Positions 6,471 to 8,486 of a stretch of DNA of 8,486 nt are shown here, one piece after another. The stretch is taken from positions 1 through 8,486 of the forward strand of contig JACZSS010000078.1 of the NCBI GenBank assembly GCA_022574115.1. The letters run 5' to 3'. This DNA is from Candidatus Heimdallarchaeota archaeon. Lineage in GTDB: Archaea > Asgardarchaeota > Heimdallarchaeia > Heimdallarchaeales > Kariarchaeaceae. The translations under genes were made by a program, and so were the position numbers. The notes below the pieces were generated by a model. That model saw nothing but the letters and a program-made list of their open reading frames with translations. It was not told the origin of the DNA and did not search any database. Numbering within the stretch: position 1 is the first letter of the stretch; each line of letters starts with the position of its first letter.

Positions 6471-6881
6471 TTATACTAAAAGTTCCGCAATTTTCTTGGC
6501 ACCCGTACTCATTTCCATAAATAATAACCCCAGCGGTGCATCTTTTTCTGCAGATACGGTTAGTACTGCATTTGGACCTGCAGCCATTGATACGACTACT
6601 CCATTGGACCCTTCAATCATAATTCTTTCTAACTGGCCTTTGTCCAAATTTGAGGCAATTTTATCTCCCAAGGAAAGCATTGCAGCTGTCATTGCTGCTA
6701 TGATGGTGTCCTCGTATTTGTCCGGTAATTTACTCGCAATTGGCAATCCCTCAACGCTGACTACAGCTGCTGCTTGAATCTGACGTACATTAAGATCAAT
6801 CTCATCAAGGATATTTTTCATATCATTGGTTCTCTCGGAGAAAGTGAAGTCAAACATAAAATCTATCCTGAATCTGCTCAT
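6471..6881 (-). CDS. Roadblock/LC7-domain protein (MglB-like)
   Basis: The longest frame has 136 residues. From about residue 21 it follows the Roadblock/LC7 pattern: an amphipathic helix (MKNILDEIDLNVRQI, 21-35), strand AAAVVSVEGLPIAS (37-50), a long helix (DTIIAAMTAAMLSLGDKIAS, 58-77), then two strands RIMIEGSNGVVVSMAAGPNAV (86-106) and LTVSAE, and a last helix (TGAKKIAELL). Members dimerise and act as platforms or GAPs for small GTPases; in bacteria MglB serves MglA. The MglA-like GTPase at 4047-4619 is a natural candidate partner (inference). The start is uncertain. ATG 6881 has no Shine-Dalgarno and follows a palindrome by 7 nt. ATG 6857 (128 aa) has AGGA 8 nt upstream. ATG 6821 (116 aa) gives the typical family length. 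The protein is cytoplasmic, with no membrane segment. Confidence 0.85.
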   Translation of the reverse strand: MSRFRIDFMFDFTFSERTNDMKNILDEIDLNVRQIQAAAVVSVEGLPIASKLPDKYEDTIIAAMTAAMLSLGDKIASNLDKGQLERIMIEGSNGVVVSMAAGPNAVLTVSAEKDAPLGLLFMEMSTGAKKIAELLV

Positions 6882-6888
6882 GTCGTAG

Positions 6889-6898
6889 CGATCGATCG
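6889..6898. promoter_or_regulatory. Operator-like palindrome CGATCGATCG
   Basis: A perfect 10-bp palindrome ending 7 nt upstream of the longest possible Roadblock start (6881). If that start is used the motif would sit over the ribosome-binding region; if a downstream start is used it lies in the leader or promoter. Confidence 0.4.
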
Positions 6899-6914
6899 AG
6901 TTTAGGGAAAGGAG

Positions 6915-6925
6915 TAATCGATCAA
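6915..6925. promoter_or_regulatory. Operator-like motif TAATCGATCAA
   Basis: This 11-mer occurs in exact inverted orientation at 7037-7047. It contains the ATCGATC core shared with the GTPase upstream region, and lies about 24 bp downstream (minus strand) of the TATA-like AATATTAATATC. Confidence 0.4.
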
Positions 6926-6984
6926 ATACAAATTAGAGAAGGATTGTTGATATTAATATTTTCCGATTGCGAGACCATTAGAAC

Positions 6985-6992
6985 GATCGATC
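6985..6992. promoter_or_regulatory. Operator-like palindrome GATCGATC
   Basis: A perfect 8-bp palindrome within ACGATCGATCAC, the third of four copies of the core upstream of the Roadblock gene. Confidence 0.4.
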
Positions 6993-7036
6993 ACATAAAT
7001 TGAGAGTCAACTTGGATAGGTTTCTAGGTCAGTTCA

Positions 7037-7047
7037 TTGATCGATTA
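7037..7047. promoter_or_regulatory. Operator-like motif TTGATCGATTA
   Basis: Exact reverse complement of the 11-mer at 6915-6925. On the minus strand it begins 13 bp after GTATAATAAA (7070 to 7061), a spacing close to that between the TATA-like element and the motif in front of the GTPase gene. Confidence 0.4.
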
Positions 7048-7197
7048 TGGAGCGTAACAATTTATTATACAAGAGTAATAAGTGGTAAAAGCGGACAGAT
7101 TCGCAAAAAAGAGTGATGAACCTGATAAATATTAAACATTTAAAATCCAAGGAGTTCACAACTCAGAGAGAAATTGTAGGCCATTCAGATGGAGGTA

Positions 7198-7630
7198 TTA
7201 GTAGTCTCTTTCGCCTAAAATTCGATCAATAACACCAATCCCAGTATCAACAAATATGGAGTACCCTACCTCTATATAGCCAATTTTTTCATATATCTTT
7301 CTTGCCGGAAAATTACCTAGGTCTGTTTCTAAAGTGATTGTCGCAGAAATTGTTTGAAGGTATTTGGTCATCTCATGACTAATTTTATATCCCAGACCTT
7401 GGTTACGAAATTTACTAATAACTTTTACACGCCAATTACCGATATTTGTTTGGTTTGTGAATTTGACCGAGCTCCAGCAATGATTTGTTTCTCATTATTT
7501 AGAATAATAAGGTGAGTATTTTTTTGGGTACGATCTTTTATTTGACTGGACTTTTCGTTATAATTATAGAATTTTGATAATTGAGTTAATAATTCTTCAT
7601 TTAGATCATAGCTTGAATGTTCATCAACGG
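7198..7630 (-). pseudogene. Frameshifted, 5'-truncated GNAT acetyltransferase
   Basis: Two minus-strand frames together make most of a GNAT domain. The upstream frame, from about 7630 to 7474, reads ...YDLNEELLTQLSKFYNYNEK... then THLIILNNEKQIIAG. A change of frame near 7472-7480 then gives WSSVKFTNQTNIGNWRVKV, FRNQGLGYKISHEMTKYL (the R-N-Q-G-L-G acetyl-CoA loop), ITLETDLGNFPARKIYEKIG and a TAA stop at 7200-7198. The change fits loss of one base. There is no start codon at the 5' side, where the sequence runs into transposase-related DNA on the other strand, so the N-terminus is missing too. A sequencing or assembly error could mimic the frameshift, but not the truncation. The fragment is unlike the intact GNAT gene at 3080-3856. 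Confidence 0.7.
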
Positions 7631-8444
7631 TGGTCGTGGCTGTTGGATCTACATGATGAAGAGTATTATGGTAAACACCTGATAGACCCGGAAGGAAGAG
7701 AAATCACCATGTTTGGACAATTGAAAAATCGGTCTGGGAATGTTTCAGGTAACAAACGCAGGGTATTTCGGTACGCCACTGCTGCCATAGTTTCTTTTGG
7801 TAAAAAACTCCAAATCCCAATTAATATTGCGTTTGCAGTCAATTACAAGGGTCAAGCTAGGGATGATGTACTCCAAAAAATTTATGAGCAGATCCGTCCA
7901 CTCAATTTGAAAATTGAATGCATGGTTCTAGATGGTGGTTTTGCAAGTATTCGCTGTTTCAGGTTTTTAGATTCCCAGCAAATCCGTTTTGTTTCCCGAG
8001 GTAATCGTTACAAAAAAAGAGTTTATCCTGATGTAGAGAAGAATTTTGAGCATCCCTTGCGCGGATCTGCTGGAACGTTCAAAGTTAACGGATTTATTGT
8101 TGATGAGAGAAGTGAGACAGGGGGCCGTCATCGAATGTTGTACTTAAGTTCAGAGACGATAACCCCAAAGTTACTTGTCAAATATTATGGAAAACGTTTT
8201 CGAATTGAGAATTCGTACAGACATGCTAGAGTTTCAAAAATTCGAACTTCAACCAGCAAAGTTCATTTGCGATGGGGTGCTATGGGCTGTCTCTATATTG
8301 TTAGAAATACTTTCGGAGATCGTTAGAAACATCGGTAAGAGCCTAGGTGTCACAGATTACAGTTTTAGACAAAAGTTGATAAATCTCTATTTCTATGATT
8401 TTGTCAAGGATCAAATTGTTTCCGCAATAAAACGATTTGAATAG
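7574..8444 (+). pseudogene. Truncated ISH3-like DDE transposase
   Basis: The open frame at 7574-8326 (250 residues from a TTG) carries the DDE catalytic core of an IS4-superfamily, ISH3-like transposase: WSWLLDLHDEEYYG (20-33, first Asp D25), KRRVFRYATAAIV (61-73), MVLDGGFASI (117-126, D120), then YYGKRFRIENSYRHARVSKI (204-223, E212), with the Y-x-x-R-F-x-I-E-x-S-Y-R pattern and the R-T-S-T that usually follows. Transposase-like sequence starts only near 7619; about the first 100 residues expected for the family are absent, and the upstream DNA is antisense to the GNAT remnant. The frame stops at 8326 just after RWGAMGCLYIVRN. An additional ~43 residues (EIVRNIGKSLGV... to 8444) are open in the next frame, so a one-base insertion near 8305-8315 probably broke the C-terminus. 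The element looks inactive. Confidence 0.75.
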
Positions 8445-8481
8445 GTGGTTACTTGAAACAAGGAGGTGTTACTTAAGAAAC
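8443..8481 (+). repeat. Imperfect tandem repeat at the right edge
   Basis: AGGTGGTTACTTGAAAC (8443-8459) is followed 21 bp later by AGGTGTTACTTAAGAAAC (8464-8481). The two copies differ by small indels. They directly follow the end of the transposase reading frame, so they may belong to the element's end or start a longer array cut off by the window edge. Confidence 0.4.
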
Positions 8482-8486
8482 GCAAG

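Larger units (their letters stand above)
6882..7197. promoter_or_regulatory. Long noncoding region upstream of the Roadblock gene with four GATCGAT-type motifs
   Basis: No gene is visible over 316 bp. Four copies of the palindromic core lie at 6889-6898, 6917-6923, 6985-6992 and 7039-7045. Minus-strand TATA-like stretches are GTATAATAAA (7070 to 7061) and AATATTAATATC (6960 to 6949), each followed within about 13-24 bp by a motif copy. Near the right end GAGTT/AACTC (7152-7164) is a small hairpin that could follow the GNAT pseudogene. Nothing resembling a tRNA or a known riboswitch was found. Confidence 0.45.

Noticed and set aside
6421..6777. Plus-strand open frame of 118 codons
   Set aside because: It lies antisense to the Roadblock gene, whose protein has clear family structure; the plus frame has no recognisable motif and starts inside the prenyltransferase promoter region.
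6882..7197. Hidden tRNA, CRISPR array or riboswitch
   Set aside because: No cloverleaf or T-loop signature, no regularly spaced repeats with unique spacers, and the GATCGAT copies are short, unevenly spaced and in mixed orientation.
8305..8315. Programmed frameshift in the transposase
   Set aside because: There is no slippery heptamer. The shift is near the C-terminus, and the N-terminus is also missing, so decay (or a sequence error) is a simpler explanation.
8175..8444. Independent 89-codon gene
   Set aside because: Its first half is out of frame with strongly conserved transposase sequence (the catalytic Glu region). Only its last ~43 codons look coding, and they continue the transposase C-terminus after a frameshift.

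Overview
The window looks like part of an archaeal chromosome, most probably from an Asgard-group archaeon. The support is indirect. The DNA is AT-rich (mid-30s % GC by eye), with TTG start codons, TATA-type promoters and one apparently leaderless gene. A bacterial-MglA-type small GTPase and a Roadblock/LC7 protein lie close together, beside an archaeal-style NYN-domain protein of the TIGR00288 type and an archaeal-style cis-prenyltransferase. No rRNA or tRNA gene is present, so the lineage cannot be fixed; a Heimdall/Gerd/Hod-like lineage is only a guess.

Layout. At 1-128 there is a noncoding edge. At 129-1379 (minus) lies a long coiled-coil protein of unknown function. It is transcribed divergently from a polytopic membrane protein (1599-2993, plus; DUF6159-like architecture) across a 219-bp intergenic region. 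A GNAT acetyltransferase with an unassigned N-terminal half follows (3080-3856, plus). After a 190-bp regulatory-looking region comes the MglA-like GTPase (4047-4619, plus). Its stop codon directly abuts the stop codon of the convergent NYN-domain gene (4620-5474, minus), whose product has a lysine-rich tail. Upstream of that, on the minus strand, are a UppS/cis-prenyltransferase gene (5573-6349) and a Roadblock/LC7 gene (6471-6881). A 316-bp noncoding stretch (6882-7197) follows, and the right end is decayed: a frameshifted, 5'-truncated GNAT pseudogene (7198 to about 7630, minus) butts against an N-terminally truncated ISH3-like transposase with a frameshifted C-terminus (about 7574-8444, plus).

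The most interesting pattern is regulatory. The 7-mer ATCGATC (or its complement GATCGAT) occurs at six places, all noncoding: twice in the GTPase upstream region (3941-3957) and four times in the Roadblock upstream region (6889-7047). In bacteria the homologous proteins (MglA GTPase and MglB Roadblock) are a GTPase-GAP pair. A shared operator would therefore suggest that the two genes, although separated and on opposite strands, are co-regulated. A second unusual element is a perfect 8-bp-stem hairpin followed by five T residues, just past the GTPase stop. It lies inside the antisense of the lysine-tail codons of the NYN gene, so that coding DNA may double as the GTPase terminator.

The NYN protein appears to have altered metal-binding residues, and the prenyltransferase has two substitutions in its IPP-binding signature. 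All family assignments rest on motif recognition by eye; no searches were run.
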